The notes beneath the pieces are model-generated. The model searched no databases. It saw only the letters and a program-made list of their open reading frames with translations, and had not been told where the DNA came from. From the NCBI GenBank assembly GCA_963644855.1, contig CAVIQL010000003.1:77884-141883 (forward strand): DNA of 64,000 bases, read 5' to 3'. Shown here piece after piece: positions 27,124 to 36,260 of this stretch (its first letter is position 1; the number at the start of each line of letters is the position of its first letter). The stretch comes from UBA6398 sp963644855 (GTDB taxonomy: Bacteria > Bacteroidota > Bacteroidia > Bacteroidales > Bacteroidaceae). The translations under genes were made by a program, and so were the position numbers.

Positions 27124-27660
27124 TTATAAACAACTTTTCGGGGCGTATTTTGAAAGCATGTCGTTTTCACAGAGACGTTTGTATTCGCTCTCAAAATTGG
27201 GTGTGAACACGTCTTTTCCTGTGAGCGATTTGATTTCTTCGGGAGTGAAAAACTTGCCGCCGGCTGTTTCGGCGCTTGGGGTTATTTCTCCGTTGTATAT
27301 AGTGGCGAATACGTTTACGAGTTCGCGTTCGCGGGGGCATTCAAACACGTATCGGGTGAGGAATTCGGGGGTGAAATCGGTTATTCCGAGTTCTTCGCGC
27401 ACTTCGCGGCGCAATGCGTCGGCTATTTCTTCGCCATAATCCACGTGTCCTCCCACGGCGGTGTCCCATTTGCCGGGCTGAATGTCTTTCCACCGCGGAC
27501 GAAGTTGCAGATATAGTTTTCCTTCGCTATTGAATACGTGAAGATGTACTACGGGGTGCAATGGGCGTTTTTCGCCATGGCACTCGCCGCGCGTAGCACT
27601 GCCCACTACTTTGCCGTCGGGCGTTACGATGGGCAGGAGTTCGTTTTGATTGTCGCGCAT
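27124..27660 (-). CDS. NUDIX hydrolase
   Basis: A 178-residue NUDIX protein. The Nudix box runs from residue 71, GHVDYGEEI through REVREELGI at 85-93, with all the metal-binding Glu residues. The N-terminal strand LPIVTPDGKVVGSATRGECH and HPVVHLHVFNSEGKLYLQ resemble the isopentenyl-diphosphate isomerase-like and YfcD-like branch. The substrate is not evident. It lies upstream of the etf operon on the same strand but has its own spacing and no clear link to it. Confidence 0.9.
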   Translation of the reverse strand: MRDNQNELLPIVTPDGKVVGSATRGECHGEKRPLHPVVHLHVFNSEGKLYLQLRPRWKDIQPGKWDTAVGGHVDYGEEIADALRREVREELGITDFTPEFLTRYVFECPRERELVNVFATIYNGEITPSAETAGGKFFTPEEIKSLTGKDVFTPNFESEYKRLCENDMLSKYAPKSCL

Positions 27661-27734
27661 ATCTTATTTTCTATTATTTTTTCTATTTACATTATCCTTT
27701 CATTCTCAAATAGTTGCATCATGCTCCTTTTTCA

Positions 27735-27817
27735 TCAAAACGATATCCGATATTATTTAAAAAACAAGCCATATTGTTTAAAAAATATCCGATATTATTT
27801 TTACGAAAACCCTTATT
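27735..27817. repeat. 21-bp-unit intergenic repeat array (copy R8)
   Basis: AACGATATCCGATATT, a divergent middle unit with ACAAGCCATATTG, and ATATCCGATATTATTTTTACG, separated by TTTAAA. It lies between the NUDIX gene and queA. Confidence 0.8.
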
Positions 27818-27901
27818 GTTTTTCCACTCCTTGTTGCATGTCCCCACAATGGGCATTTTGCAGCATTATCATAGGGAGGTGGAAGGGGTGGAAATGGTTA
27901 C

Positions 27902-27934
27902 AAAAAATCCCGCCGGCATATTGCCGCGCGGGAT
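27902..27934 (-). terminator. Rho-independent terminator after queA
   Basis: Stem 27907-27913 with 27928-27934 (ATCCCGC/GCGGGAT), extended by inner pairs, followed on the minus strand by TTTTTTG. Confidence 0.85.
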
Positions 27935-27943
27935 AGTTGTTGT

Positions 27944-29167
27944 TTATGGAACAAGCAGCGAACTGTCGCCATAGCTTAGGAAGCGGTAGTTGCTGTCAAG
28001 GGCATGACGATATATTTTGCGCCAATTGTCGCCCACCAAAGCCGATACCAGCAACAACAATGTGCTCTTGGGTTGGTGGAAATTGGTTATTATGGCTTTT
28101 ACCACGTGGTATTTATATCCCGGAGCTATTATAATCTGCGTATTTGTTGTGAGTGTGTGCAGATTGTTGCGTTCCAAATAGTCTACAATGTTTTGCAGAG
28201 CCTCAACAGTGGTCAAAGGTTTTTCGCCACTGCTTGCATATTCGTAGGGATACCACTGTCTCACCCATATTTCGCTTTCGTCGGCTTCGGGGTTCTTTCC
28301 TATCATCACGCCTATATAATATAGGCTTTCGAGAGTGCGCACCGATGTTGTTCCAACGGCTATGCACTGCCCGCCATGGGCTATGAGTTTTTCAATGCTT
28401 GCACGTTTCACGCTGATAAACTCATGATGCATCACATGTTGCGCTATGGTTTCGGTTTTAACAGGCTTGAAAGTTCCCGCACCCACATGCAGAGTGATTT
28501 CGTCGCGCACCACTCCGCCGTTGTCCAATGCTTCGAGCACACGGGGCGTGAAGTGCAACCCGGCAGTGGGAGCTGCCACCGAACCTTTTATTTTGGAGTA
28601 AACGGTTTGATATGTGGTTAAATCGCTCTGCTCTGTTTCGCGATTCAAATAGGGAGGTATGGGCAATTCGCCGGCTGCTTCGAGAATTTCGGCAAATGTT
28701 ATTCCGTCTCCACCCCACGAAAATTCCACCACATCGTGGGCGGCATCTTTCACACGGGCTTTCAGTTCCACATTCTCGCCTTTCACATTCAGCGTGCGGC
28801 ACAAGTTTCCTTCTTTCCACTTCTTGCGGTTGCCAATGAGGCATATCCATTCGCAACTGTCGGTTGCTTGAAACATTTGCTCGTAGTCGCGCGGAAATTC
28901 GGGCTCCAAACAAAAAACTTCAATCAGCGCTCCAGTTTCCTTATAGAAATGTAAACGCGCACGTATCACTCGTGTGTTGTTGAAAACCAGGAGTTCGCCC
29001 GCTTTTATATGCTCGGGGAGGTTATAAAAATGGTCGTCAGAAATTTCGCCGTGCTTATAAACCAAAAGTTTTGAGGTATCGCGTTCCTTTACCGGATATT
29101 TGGCTATTCGTTCATCGGGCAAAGGGTAATCGTATTCCTCTATTTTTATATTGCGTGGGTCTGTCAT
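27944..29167 (-). CDS. queA: S-adenosylmethionine:tRNA ribosyltransferase-isomerase
   Basis: It transfers the ribosyl group of SAM to preQ1 in tRNA, the penultimate step of queuosine synthesis. The length of 407 residues is at the long end of the family. Typical blocks are ELLVFNNTRVIRARLHF, SVAAPTAGLHFTPRVLE, LHVGAGTFKPVKTE, CIAVGTTSVRTLESL and NFHQPKSTLLLLVSAL. It appears to be a single-gene unit with a promoter element 20 bases upstream and a terminator downstream. Confidence 0.95.
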   Translation of the reverse strand: MTDPRNIKIEEYDYPLPDERIAKYPVKERDTSKLLVYKHGEISDDHFYNLPEHIKAGELLVFNNTRVIRARLHFYKETGALIEVFCLEPEFPRDYEQMFQATDSCEWICLIGNRKKWKEGNLCRTLNVKGENVELKARVKDAAHDVVEFSWGGDGITFAEILEAAGELPIPPYLNRETEQSDLTTYQTVYSKIKGSVAAPTAGLHFTPRVLEALDNGGVVRDEITLHVGAGTFKPVKTETIAQHVMHHEFISVKRASIEKLIAHGGQCIAVGTTSVRTLESLYYIGVMIGKNPEADESEIWVRQWYPYEYASSGEKPLTTVEALQNIVDYLERNNLHTLTTNTQIIIAPGYKYHVVKAIITNFHQPKSTLLLLVSALVGDNWRKIYRHALDSNYRFLSYGDSSLLVP

Positions 29168-29186
29168 CTTATTATATTTGCGACTG

Positions 29187-29194
29187 CAAAATTA
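29187..29194 (-). promoter_or_regulatory. Bacteroidota -7 promoter element (TAATTTTG) for queA
   Basis: Exact TAnnTTTG on the minus strand 20 bases before the ATG. The surrounding GCAAAATTAGCGAT is identical to the element at 18431-18444. Confidence 0.55.
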
Positions 29195-29327
29195 GCGATT
29201 GTTTTTAGATTGAGAAGCGACCCTTTAAGCATAAACCATATTGGTTGTGCCAAAACGCACGCGCATTATGGTTTCAACCGCAATGGTTGAACGTTTTTCA
29301 ACGGCTGATACGTTTGTGCGAAACGGG

Positions 29328-32300
29328 TTATTGTTTTTTCGCTTTCTGCTTTGCCGCCTCGGCATCTCGCTTTGCTTTTGCAATTATCGAGTCCTTTACA
29401 GCCTCGCGTTCTTTTAGAGTGAGTTTTTTGGCGGTAGTTTTTGTTGTACTTGCCTTGGTTTCGGTATTCTTTGCAGCGGTAGAGGCAGTTTTGGCGGAGG
29501 TAGAGGCAGCCTTTGCGGTAGCAGCCGTTTTTCTCACAGTGGTTTTCACGCTGCTCGACTTGGCGTTTTTAGTTTTAGCCGCCGCAAGCTTTGCTTTCTC
29601 CTTTTCAAGTTTCGCTTTCTCTTTTGCAGCCTTGGCCTTAGCCTTTGCAGCCGCCTTTGCTTTTTTCTTGGCGAGTTTCAACGAGTCGGCTTTTGCCTTT
29701 TGTTCTGCCTTGAGTTTTGCCTTAGCCGCCTTGGCAGCAGCTTTTGTCGAATCTTTTTCCGCCTTGCTCATCTTGACGGCAGGCGATGCGTTCTTTGAAG
29801 CCACATCATCGGTTTTTGCCGAAGTTTTGGGCTGTTTGGTTGCTTTCACATCGGTTTTCGTTCCACTCTTGACGGCATCGTTTTTCTTCTGTGCGGCTTG
29901 TTGTTGAGCGGACGCGGCTTGGGCAGCCGATTCTTTCACGGCAGCTTTTTTAATAGAGTCGGCCTTGGCGCGCGCAGCTTTGAGGGAATCCGCCTTTTGT
30001 TTGACTGCTTTCAGAGAATCGACTTTTGCCTTTGCAGCCTTTGCCGAATCTTCTTTGGCTTCCACCGCTTTTGCAGAATATACCACCGTTTGGGTTGAAG
30101 TTTTCTTTACGCTGTCGGTCTTTTGTTTGACTTCGTTTTTACGAGATGCGTTGTCCTTTAAATTAGATGCGGCGGAATTCGAATTAGACGCAGCAGAATT
30201 TAAATTAGAAGCCTTGGGATTTTTCTCTTTTACCGACACATTTTTTGCACTCTCGTTTTTGTTGGTTTCTACCTTGGCGGTATCGGAATTTGCAACCGCT
30301 TTTTTCGTTTTCTCAGCCTCGGCGGTTGTCTGTTGTGCCTTGGCGGCAGCCGATTGTGCATTAGCGGTTGCAGGTTGCCTTTTGGTGGTATCTTGTTGCG
30401 CCTTGTTGTCCGCAGCCTTCACCGCCTTGGTTTCAGTTGCAGCCTTTGCGTTTGTTGCATCTAGCTTCTTGGTTGTAACAGCAGGCTTTTTGTCGGTTTG
30501 TTTCACCGTATCTTTTTTCGCCGGCAGAGGTTTACCATCAGCAGCAGCCGCCTCGGCAGGCGTAGGTATGTATACTTTTACCACAGGTTCGGTTTTGCCT
30601 TTTTTGTCTGCCTTATTGTTACCGAGCAAAGCCTTGCTGTCGATATTTCCTTTGTCGTCAAACAATCCGTATGTAGTCTTCAACACCCGGAATTCAGTTC
30701 TGCGATTGAGCGCATTGCACGTATCTTGTTCGCTTTCCTTTAACTTTTTGATAAAAGCCTCGGTGAGTGTGTCGCCCTCGTGAAGGAATTTATACGAAGT
30801 GGCAAGGCGTTTGGTTGCAACCTTAGGGCGTAATTTTCCATAACCTACAGCTGTGAGCCGCGCGGCATCTATTCCGTGCTCCGTAAGATACTCCACCACC
30901 GATTCGGCACGATGTTGCGACAATTTGCGGTTGTATAATTCGTTGCCGCGGTAGTCGCAATGCGAACTAAGCTCTATTGTGATATTTGCATTGTCTTTGA
31001 GCAACTGAGCAAGTTTGTCGAGCGCCTGACGAGAGTCGTCGGTGAGTTTTGCACTGTTGAATTCATAAAAAACATTCCTTACAAGCACCGGAGAATTGAC
31101 CGAGGGAAGCGGAAAATAAACCGTGTCGCAAGTAGATACGTCAGAAGAATCCACAGTAACTTCCTGCTTGTAATTCAAAAAGCCATCACACGTGGCAAGA
31201 AGCACATATTTTACTCCGGGCTTGATAACTTGTTCAAAACTACCGTCGCTCCTCACACCAAATTTAAGGTTTGTGCCGTCGTTTCCTATCATATACACCG
31301 TAGATTGCGGCAGTTCATAACCATCTTGTTCGAAAACCCAACCGGTTACCGTTTGAACAATTTCAGGTCGTTCGAAACTAAAAATATGATCCCAACCGCG
31401 ACCGTTTTTTCTGTTGCTGCTAAAAAAACCACGGTTGTAAACTCCCTCAAAAGTCATTCCGAAATCATCGCCCGAAGAGTTGACCGGCGAAGGAAGTATC
31501 TCTACGCGCCATTTATTGTTTATCGTATCAGGGTGCGCACAGTAAATATCAAGGCCTCCCATTCCGGGATGTCCGTTTGAGGAAAAGTATAAATCACCAT
31601 TGAAGCGGAATGTTGGAAATTCTTCGTCGCCTGGTGTATTTACGGGTTCGCCAAGATTTTCAGGCACGCCCATTCCGTGAGAGTCGAGTTGAACTCTCCA
31701 AATATCCAGTCCGCCTATTCCGCCCGGCATATCAGATACAAAATAAAGCCATTTGCCATCGGGAGAAACTGCGGGGTGAGCATAAGACGAAAGAGTGTCG
31801 GCAGAAATTTCTACCTTCTGTGGTTTACTCCAAGTTGCGTCGGAACGTGTAGAAGAATAGATTTCTGCATAACGGGGATACTCTGGATCTACGCTACAAT
31901 AGGTAAAATATAAAGTTTGTCCGTCGGGAGATATTGCTGGTGCGCCTTCGTCGAAAGCTGTATTGACATTTCCTTGCAACGATTCCACGGGTTTCCATTT
32001 TCCTTTATCGTCTTTTGAGGTATAGAACAGGTCTCCGTTTTTCATTCCCGTTATTCCGCTGTCGTCATCTCCGGTAGCTTGCGGCCGGGTTGAGGTAAAA
32101 ATGAGCTGATCGTATTTTTCGCCGAACAACACAGGGCAATAATCTGCGCGACGTGAGGCAAAAAGTGGCACGGCATGCACAGAATAGTTTGAACCTTCGG
32201 CTTTCATTTTCGGTCCGAGGGTACAAGATTCAATTCCGGCTTTTGTGCGTTGGTCGTCGGGCTTTATATTTTGATAGAGTTCGTAGTTTTTTCGTGCTTC

Positions 32301-32645
32301 CTTGTAGTTTCCTTGCATTCTTTGTGTTTCGGCGAGCCAGAAGTACGTTGTGGTATCGACGTAGTTGTATCTTACGGCATTGCGATATGCTCCTTCGGCT
32401 TTTGACGTGGAGTTTATTCGTCGGTAACACTCTCCCATTAGAAAGGCTCTCTGTCCTCTTGCCTCCTTGTCGGCACGTGGTGTGGTGGAATAGGCTGTTT
32501 TGTATTCTGCTGCCGCGTCAAAATATTCTCCGTGAGAGAAAAACATATCGCCTTTCTTGTGATGTTTTTCGGGTGTGCTACACGACGCCGCGAATATCAG
32601 CATTGCGGCGAGCATACTATATATATATGGTATGGAGCGTTTCAT
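29328..32645 (-). CDS. PorE-like OmpA-family lipoprotein with TPR, PD40 propeller and a long Lys/Ala-rich tail
   Basis: Start at 32645 (MKRSIPYIY), which gives a lipobox ending at Cys22 (AASC); 1105 residues. Domains in order: TPR helices ~25-150; a PD40/WD40-like beta-propeller ~160-430 (ISPDGQTLYFTYC, VSPDGKWLYFVSD, LYFSSNGHPGMGGLD); a carboxypeptidase-regulatory-like domain ~440-515; an OmpA peptidoglycan-binding domain ~530-640 (FYEFNSAKL, ELSSHCDYRG); then about 420 residues rich in Lys, Ala, Ser and Thr. The first four domains are the layout of PorE, the T9SS lipoprotein thought to tie the machine to peptidoglycan. The tail is extra and contains KADSLKAARA-like repeats plus a heptapeptide stretch encoded by the genome's 21-bp repeat. 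Confidence 0.87.
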   Translation of the reverse strand: MKRSIPYIYSMLAAMLIFAASCSTPEKHHKKGDMFFSHGEYFDAAAEYKTAYSTTPRADKEARGQRAFLMGECYRRINSTSKAEGAYRNAVRYNYVDTTTYFWLAETQRMQGNYKEARKNYELYQNIKPDDQRTKAGIESCTLGPKMKAEGSNYSVHAVPLFASRRADYCPVLFGEKYDQLIFTSTRPQATGDDDSGITGMKNGDLFYTSKDDKGKWKPVESLQGNVNTAFDEGAPAISPDGQTLYFTYCSVDPEYPRYAEIYSSTRSDATWSKPQKVEISADTLSSYAHPAVSPDGKWLYFVSDMPGGIGGLDIWRVQLDSHGMGVPENLGEPVNTPGDEEFPTFRFNGDLYFSSNGHPGMGGLDIYCAHPDTINNKWRVEILPSPVNSSGDDFGMTFEGVYNRGFFSSNRKNGRGWDHIFSFERPEIVQTVTGWVFEQDGYELPQSTVYMIGNDGTNLKFGVRSDGSFEQVIKPGVKYVLLATCDGFLNYKQEVTVDSSDVSTCDTVYFPLPSVNSPVLVRNVFYEFNSAKLTDDSRQALDKLAQLLKDNANITIELSSHCDYRGNELYNRKLSQHRAESVVEYLTEHGIDAARLTAVGYGKLRPKVATKRLATSYKFLHEGDTLTEAFIKKLKESEQDTCNALNRRTEFRVLKTTYGLFDDKGNIDSKALLGNNKADKKGKTEPVVKVYIPTPAEAAAADGKPLPAKKDTVKQTDKKPAVTTKKLDATNAKAATETKAVKAADNKAQQDTTKRQPATANAQSAAAKAQQTTAEAEKTKKAVANSDTAKVETNKNESAKNVSVKEKNPKASNLNSAASNSNSAASNLKDNASRKNEVKQKTDSVKKTSTQTVVYSAKAVEAKEDSAKAAKAKVDSLKAVKQKADSLKAARAKADSIKKAAVKESAAQAASAQQQAAQKKNDAVKSGTKTDVKATKQPKTSAKTDDVASKNASPAVKMSKAEKDSTKAAAKAAKAKLKAEQKAKADSLKLAKKKAKAAAKAKAKAAKEKAKLEKEKAKLAAAKTKNAKSSSVKTTVRKTAATAKAASTSAKTASTAAKNTETKASTTKTTAKKLTLKEREAVKDSIIAKAKRDAEAAKQKAKKQ
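30157..30225. repeat. 21-bp repeat units inside the PorE-like coding sequence
   Basis: TTTAAA at 30157, TTCGAA at 30178 and TTTAAA at 30199 are 21 bp apart and frame three GC-richer units (ATTAGATGCGGCGGAA and relatives). The same units occur between genes near 11286, 23170, 39484 and 47474. In the protein they read NLNSAAS, NSNSAAS and neighbouring residues. Confidence 0.8.
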
Positions 32646-32754
32646 TCGAAAAGTTGCGCGGCGTTTGTGCGGCACAGTCTATATTATTTTATATAACTCC
32701 TACGGCTTGGATTTATTGTGTTTTATGGTAAAAAACAAACGAGGTGGTTTTTCG

Positions 32755-32840
32755 TTTTTCTAATGTCGGATATTATTAAAAAAATGTCCGATATCGTTTA
32801 AAAAATATCGGACATTATTTTTGCCATATCGGACGTTATG
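32755..32840. repeat. 21-bp-unit intergenic repeat array (copy R9)
   Basis: Central cytosines at 32767, 32788 and 32809, exact 21-bp period. It begins TTTTTCTAATGTC and ends TTTTTGCCATATCGG. Confidence 0.85.
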
Positions 32841-32857
32841 TAAATGGTATGGTTTTC

Positions 32858-34204
32858 TTAAAAAACGAAGCTCTTTATCAGCCAATAACATATTATTCCC
32901 ACAAGATAGCCAACGAATGCTATCCAGCTCACATGCTTCATATACCAGCCGAAAGTGATTTTCTCCAATCCCATTACCACTACGCCTGCCGCGCTTCCGA
33001 TTATTAGAATGCTTCCGCCTACTCCTGCGCAATATGCAAGCAGTTGCCAGAAAATTCCATCGGTAGCGAAATCGCCGACGGGGGCTATTGGATACATTCC
33101 CATGCAGCCTGCCACGAGGGGAACGTTGTCTATCACCGAGGAAAGCACGCCTATTATGCCGTTGACTACATAATGATTGCCGTTGAACGTGGTGTTGAGC
33201 GTAGAACCGAGCATTGACAACACGCCTACTTCTTCAAGACAAGCCACAGCCATAAGTATGCCGAGGAAAAAGAGAATTGTGGTTATATCTATGCGCGACA
33301 GGAGTTTTGAAACTCTTTTGCCCATGCCACCGTTCTCTTCTTTTTTGCTAAGATTGCGATAGAATATTTCGGTTACCGTCCACAATACTCCCAATACCAG
33401 CAATACGCCAACAAAAGGTGGGAGATGGGTGATGGTTTTGAAGATTGGCACAAAAATCAAGCCGCCTACTCCGATAAAGAATACGGCTTTGCGCTGCGCG
33501 CTACTGAAATCGCCCGCAGAAGTTTCCGCAGTGTTTTCCGCATTTGCCGCAACGAGTTGCCCTTTGAGCATTGTCTGCATTATAAGTCCCGGTATCACCA
33601 ACGCCACAACCGATGGCACAAGAATTTCAGAGATTACTCCCGCTGCCGAAATCATTCCTGCGTTCCACAACATAATTGTTGTTACGTCGCCAATGGGCGA
33701 AAAAGCTCCGCCGGCGTTTGCCGCAATAATCACAAGCGAAGCATAGACAATTCTGTCCTTATGGTCGCTCACAAGTTTGCGCAAAATCATAATCATAACA
33801 ATCGAAGTGGTGAGGTTGTCGAGTATCGCTGAAAGAAAGAACGTCATAAACGCAATTCTCCACAACAATGCGCGTTTCGACTTGGTATGCATCACGTTCT
33901 TTACCCAATTGAATCCGCCGTTTTGGTCAACCACTTCCACCACAGTCATTGCGCCCATGAGGAAAAACAATGTTGTGGCTGTGCTGCCAAGATGTCGCTC
34001 AATGATTCCGCTTACCGTTTGTGCAATTTGGTCGTGCGACGCAACAGAAACGTATTGTCCGGGATCGATCATGTATATCGTCCAAACGGCAACAAACATC
34101 AGCAATGCCACGGGGGCTTTGTTTACCTTGGTAACGCTTTCGAGGGCTATGAAAAGGTAGCCCATTACGAAAACGACAACTATCAACGCGGTAAGACTTG
34201 TCAT
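32858..34204 (-). CDS. nhaD: Sodium:proton antiporter, NhaD type
   Basis: An inner-membrane Na+/H+ antiporter of the NhaD branch of the ion transporter superfamily, 448 residues with about twelve hydrophobic helices. Motifs: FFLMGAMTVVEVVDQNGGF, FFLSAILDNLTTSIVMIMI with the conserved Asp-Asn pair, ANAGGAFSPIGDVTTIMLW, and SSVIDNVPLVAGCMGMYP in the second repeat half. The two DN-type motifs mark the inverted-repeat architecture. The GH43 gene lies 20 bases upstream on the same strand, probably by chance of co-transcription rather than shared function. Confidence 0.92.
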   Translation of the reverse strand: MTSLTALIVVVFVMGYLFIALESVTKVNKAPVALLMFVAVWTIYMIDPGQYVSVASHDQIAQTVSGIIERHLGSTATTLFFLMGAMTVVEVVDQNGGFNWVKNVMHTKSKRALLWRIAFMTFFLSAILDNLTTSIVMIMILRKLVSDHKDRIVYASLVIIAANAGGAFSPIGDVTTIMLWNAGMISAAGVISEILVPSVVALVIPGLIMQTMLKGQLVAANAENTAETSAGDFSSAQRKAVFFIGVGGLIFVPIFKTITHLPPFVGVLLVLGVLWTVTEIFYRNLSKKEENGGMGKRVSKLLSRIDITTILFFLGILMAVACLEEVGVLSMLGSTLNTTFNGNHYVVNGIIGVLSSVIDNVPLVAGCMGMYPIAPVGDFATDGIFWQLLAYCAGVGGSILIIGSAAGVVVMGLEKITFGWYMKHVSWIAFVGYLVGIICYWLIKSFVF

Positions 34205-34224
34205 ATTTTTATCCTATTATGTAA

Positions 34225-35271
34225 TTATTTTTCGTTTACTACTTTGAAATATGGCGCAGTTGCTTTTTGCGAAGGACTATTGTTCTCAATGTATGGCCAA
34301 TTGTCTTTCCATTTCACCTGATCAAGCCACACCATTCTTTGTTTCTCGAGTTGGGAGCGCAGATATCCGTGATACAACATCCAGGTATTGCCTTTGTCGT
34401 CTTCAACCCATTCGGAATTGTGCCCAGGACCGAGACAGTAATCGTTTGGAAGCAGAAGATTTTCGTAGTTTGCGCTGCTGTCGAGCAGTTTTCTGCCGTC
34501 TTTCGTTACATAAGGACCGAACAAACTATTGGAACGCCCGCAAATCAGTTTGTAATTGACAATGCTGTAATCGCCTCCGCTTTGGCAGCAATTTCCATTC
34601 GAACCAATAAGATAATAATAGCCGTTGCGCTTGTGTATATAGGTTCCCTCCATTTGGGTATTGCATATTTGTTGCGGAGATGAGCCGGGCATCACGCGCA
34701 AGCCGTCATCGGTGAGCTGCACAGCGTAAATGCCCCAATAACTTCCCCAGAACATATATTTTTTACCGCCTTCTTCTATAAAGAACTGGTCGATTGAATT
34801 GCCTACATTCAAATCTCGTCCCATGAATACCACACCTTGGTCAACGAATGGTCCTTCTGGGCGTTCTGATGTAGCCACACCAACGCCACATTCCCAAGGA
34901 TAACCCCAAACACCTATGGAATAGTATAGCACATAATGCCCATTGAAGTAATTTATATCGGGTGCCCACATCATGCCATTGGTATAGGGGCGCACGCAAC
35001 GCGGACGTGTGGCATCGGTAAAGGCTGTGCCCACAAAAGTCCAGTCTACAAGATTTAGCGAGCGGTAGATTGGCATATTTGCCATGTCTTCCGTTCCGTA
35101 GAGATAGAAATATCCGTCGTCGGCACGTATCACCGTTGGGTCGGGAACCGATGTTTTTATCACAGGGTTCTGATATGACTTACGTTTGGCAAAATCTTCG
35201 GCATGCAAAACCGAAATACTCATGCATAGCATTGCTACAAGCAAAAACGCGGGCTTTATTATTCTGTTCAT
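34225..35271 (-). CDS. Secreted glycoside hydrolase family 43 protein (arabinanase-like)
   Basis: A five-bladed beta-propeller glycosidase, predicted to cut alpha-L-arabinan or related arabinose/xylose chains. Start at 35271 (MNRIIKPAF), the head of a signal peptide cleaved after VLHA, giving 348 residues. The three catalytic acids of GH43 are visible: Asp in SVPDPTVIRADDG, Asp in MWAPDINYFNG, and Glu in QMEGTYIHKRNGYYYL. The C-terminal QRMVWLDQVKWKDNWPYI is usual for GH43. It is not in a polysaccharide utilisation locus. Exact linkage is unknown. Confidence 0.92.
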   Translation of the reverse strand: MNRIIKPAFLLVAMLCMSISVLHAEDFAKRKSYQNPVIKTSVPDPTVIRADDGYFYLYGTEDMANMPIYRSLNLVDWTFVGTAFTDATRPRCVRPYTNGMMWAPDINYFNGHYVLYYSIGVWGYPWECGVGVATSERPEGPFVDQGVVFMGRDLNVGNSIDQFFIEEGGKKYMFWGSYWGIYAVQLTDDGLRVMPGSSPQQICNTQMEGTYIHKRNGYYYLIGSNGNCCQSGGDYSIVNYKLICGRSNSLFGPYVTKDGRKLLDSSANYENLLLPNDYCLGPGHNSEWVEDDKGNTWMLYHGYLRSQLEKQRMVWLDQVKWKDNWPYIENNSPSQKATAPYFKVVNEK

Positions 35272-35312
35272 AATATGATTTTTCAAAAAAAACGACAATT
35301 GCCTATTTCCTA

Positions 35313-35320
35313 CAAAGGTA
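35313..35320 (-). promoter_or_regulatory. Bacteroidota -7 promoter element (TACCTTTG) for the GH43-nhaD unit
   Basis: Exact TAnnTTTG on the minus strand 42 bases before the GH43 start. Confidence 0.55.
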
Positions 35321-35501
35321 CGTGTTTTTACCAAACAGACACGCTGTTAGGACACAAAAAAACATCTGCTTGCATTTTTGCGAAGAAATTTTCCCTCAAG
35401 TTTATAATGTGCAGACGCATATCTATATCAGCATTGTTATGTTTGATATGCAAATTGCACCAAGGCACATTAGTTGCACTTTTAACTACATGGTTTTTAC
35501 A

Positions 35502-35582
35502 ATATGGGATTTCGCAAAAATAATAACCGATATTTTTTAAACGATAACCGATATTTTTCAAAAAATATCGGTTATCGTTACA
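35502..35582. repeat. 21-bp-unit intergenic repeat array (copy R10)
   Basis: It begins ATATGGGATTTCGCAAAAATAAT and has units with AACCGATATT and ATATCGGTTAT dyads around TTTAAA or TTTCAAA. The rest of the 434-base gap holds the promoter at 35313 and the hairpin at 35654. Confidence 0.8.
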
Positions 35583-35646
35583 GCGTTATTTCGTGTCGTG
35601 AAAATCAAATAGTTACAAAGGCACAAAACATAGCATTTCCACATGC

Positions 35647-35677
35647 CTTAAAAGCATCATGCCACTCCATGATGCGG
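35647..35677 (-). terminator. Probable terminator after the CYTH gene
   Basis: Stem 35654-35660 with 35669-35675 (GCATCAT/ATGATGC), followed on the minus strand by TTTTAAGG. Confidence 0.55.
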
Positions 35678-35705
35678 CACGCGGAATACGCTTTGCGCCA
35701 AAGGG

Positions 35706-36218
35706 CTATTCTTGCTCTTTATTCTCTTTTGAATATTCGGGAAGCGTGTCGCGCCATTCCTTAAAAGGATAGCAGCGAAGCGAGGAATTGTAGAAACGTC
35801 GGTCGCCCGTTACCTCGCGCCCAATGAAATCGGGTTTTTCAAAAGGCTCGTCGGGAAAAGATAACTCCACTTCTGCCATCACAAGCCCTGCGTTTTCGCC
35901 ATAAAACTCGTCAACTTCAAAAGTGTGCCCTGCAAACGGCACAAGCCAGCGCCTTTTGTCCACCACACCCGGTTCGCACAGCGACATAAGCCTTTCGGCA
36001 TCGTCGAGAGTTATCTCCCTTTCAAATTCATATCGCGACAATCCGCCATCAAGCGACGGCCCTTTTATGGTTAGGTATCCCTTGTTATCGCGAATGCGCA
36101 CACGCACCGTTCTACCCTTTGCGCTGCAAATGTAGCCCTGCTTGATGTGGCTCGAAGAAGACGCAAAAGGTTTGTATTCCCCGCGAACGAGGAATTTATG
36201 TTCAATTTCTATCGACAT
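35706..36218 (-). CDS. CYTH domain protein (inorganic triphosphatase-like)
   Basis: A 170-residue CYTH tunnel-fold protein, likely hydrolysing tripolyphosphate or a related triphosphate with a divalent metal. The N-terminal ExExK signature is exact (EIEHK, residues 3-7). Further conserved charged strands are RTVRVRIRDNKGYLTIKG, YEFEREI, RRWLVPF and FEVDEFYGENAGLVMAEVE. It is the full single-domain length. It is last in a leftward run of genes (acyl-CoA ligase, prfB, small membrane protein, CYTH), which end at a hairpin terminator. Confidence 0.9.
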   Translation of the reverse strand: MSIEIEHKFLVRGEYKPFASSSSHIKQGYICSAKGRTVRVRIRDNKGYLTIKGPSLDGGLSRYEFEREITLDDAERLMSLCEPGVVDKRRWLVPFAGHTFEVDEFYGENAGLVMAEVELSFPDEPFEKPDFIGREVTGDRRFYNSSLRCYPFKEWRDTLPEYSKENKEQE

Positions 36219-36260
36219 ACTCTCCTTTCTTTTCGGTAGAAACCCAAGCCCGTTCCGACC

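Noticed and set aside
29245..30783. Long forward-strand ORFs rich in Ala, Phe and Ser
   Set aside because: They are antisense to the Lys/Ala-rich tail of the PorE-like gene; the hydrophobic look is produced by reversed Lys and Ala codons.
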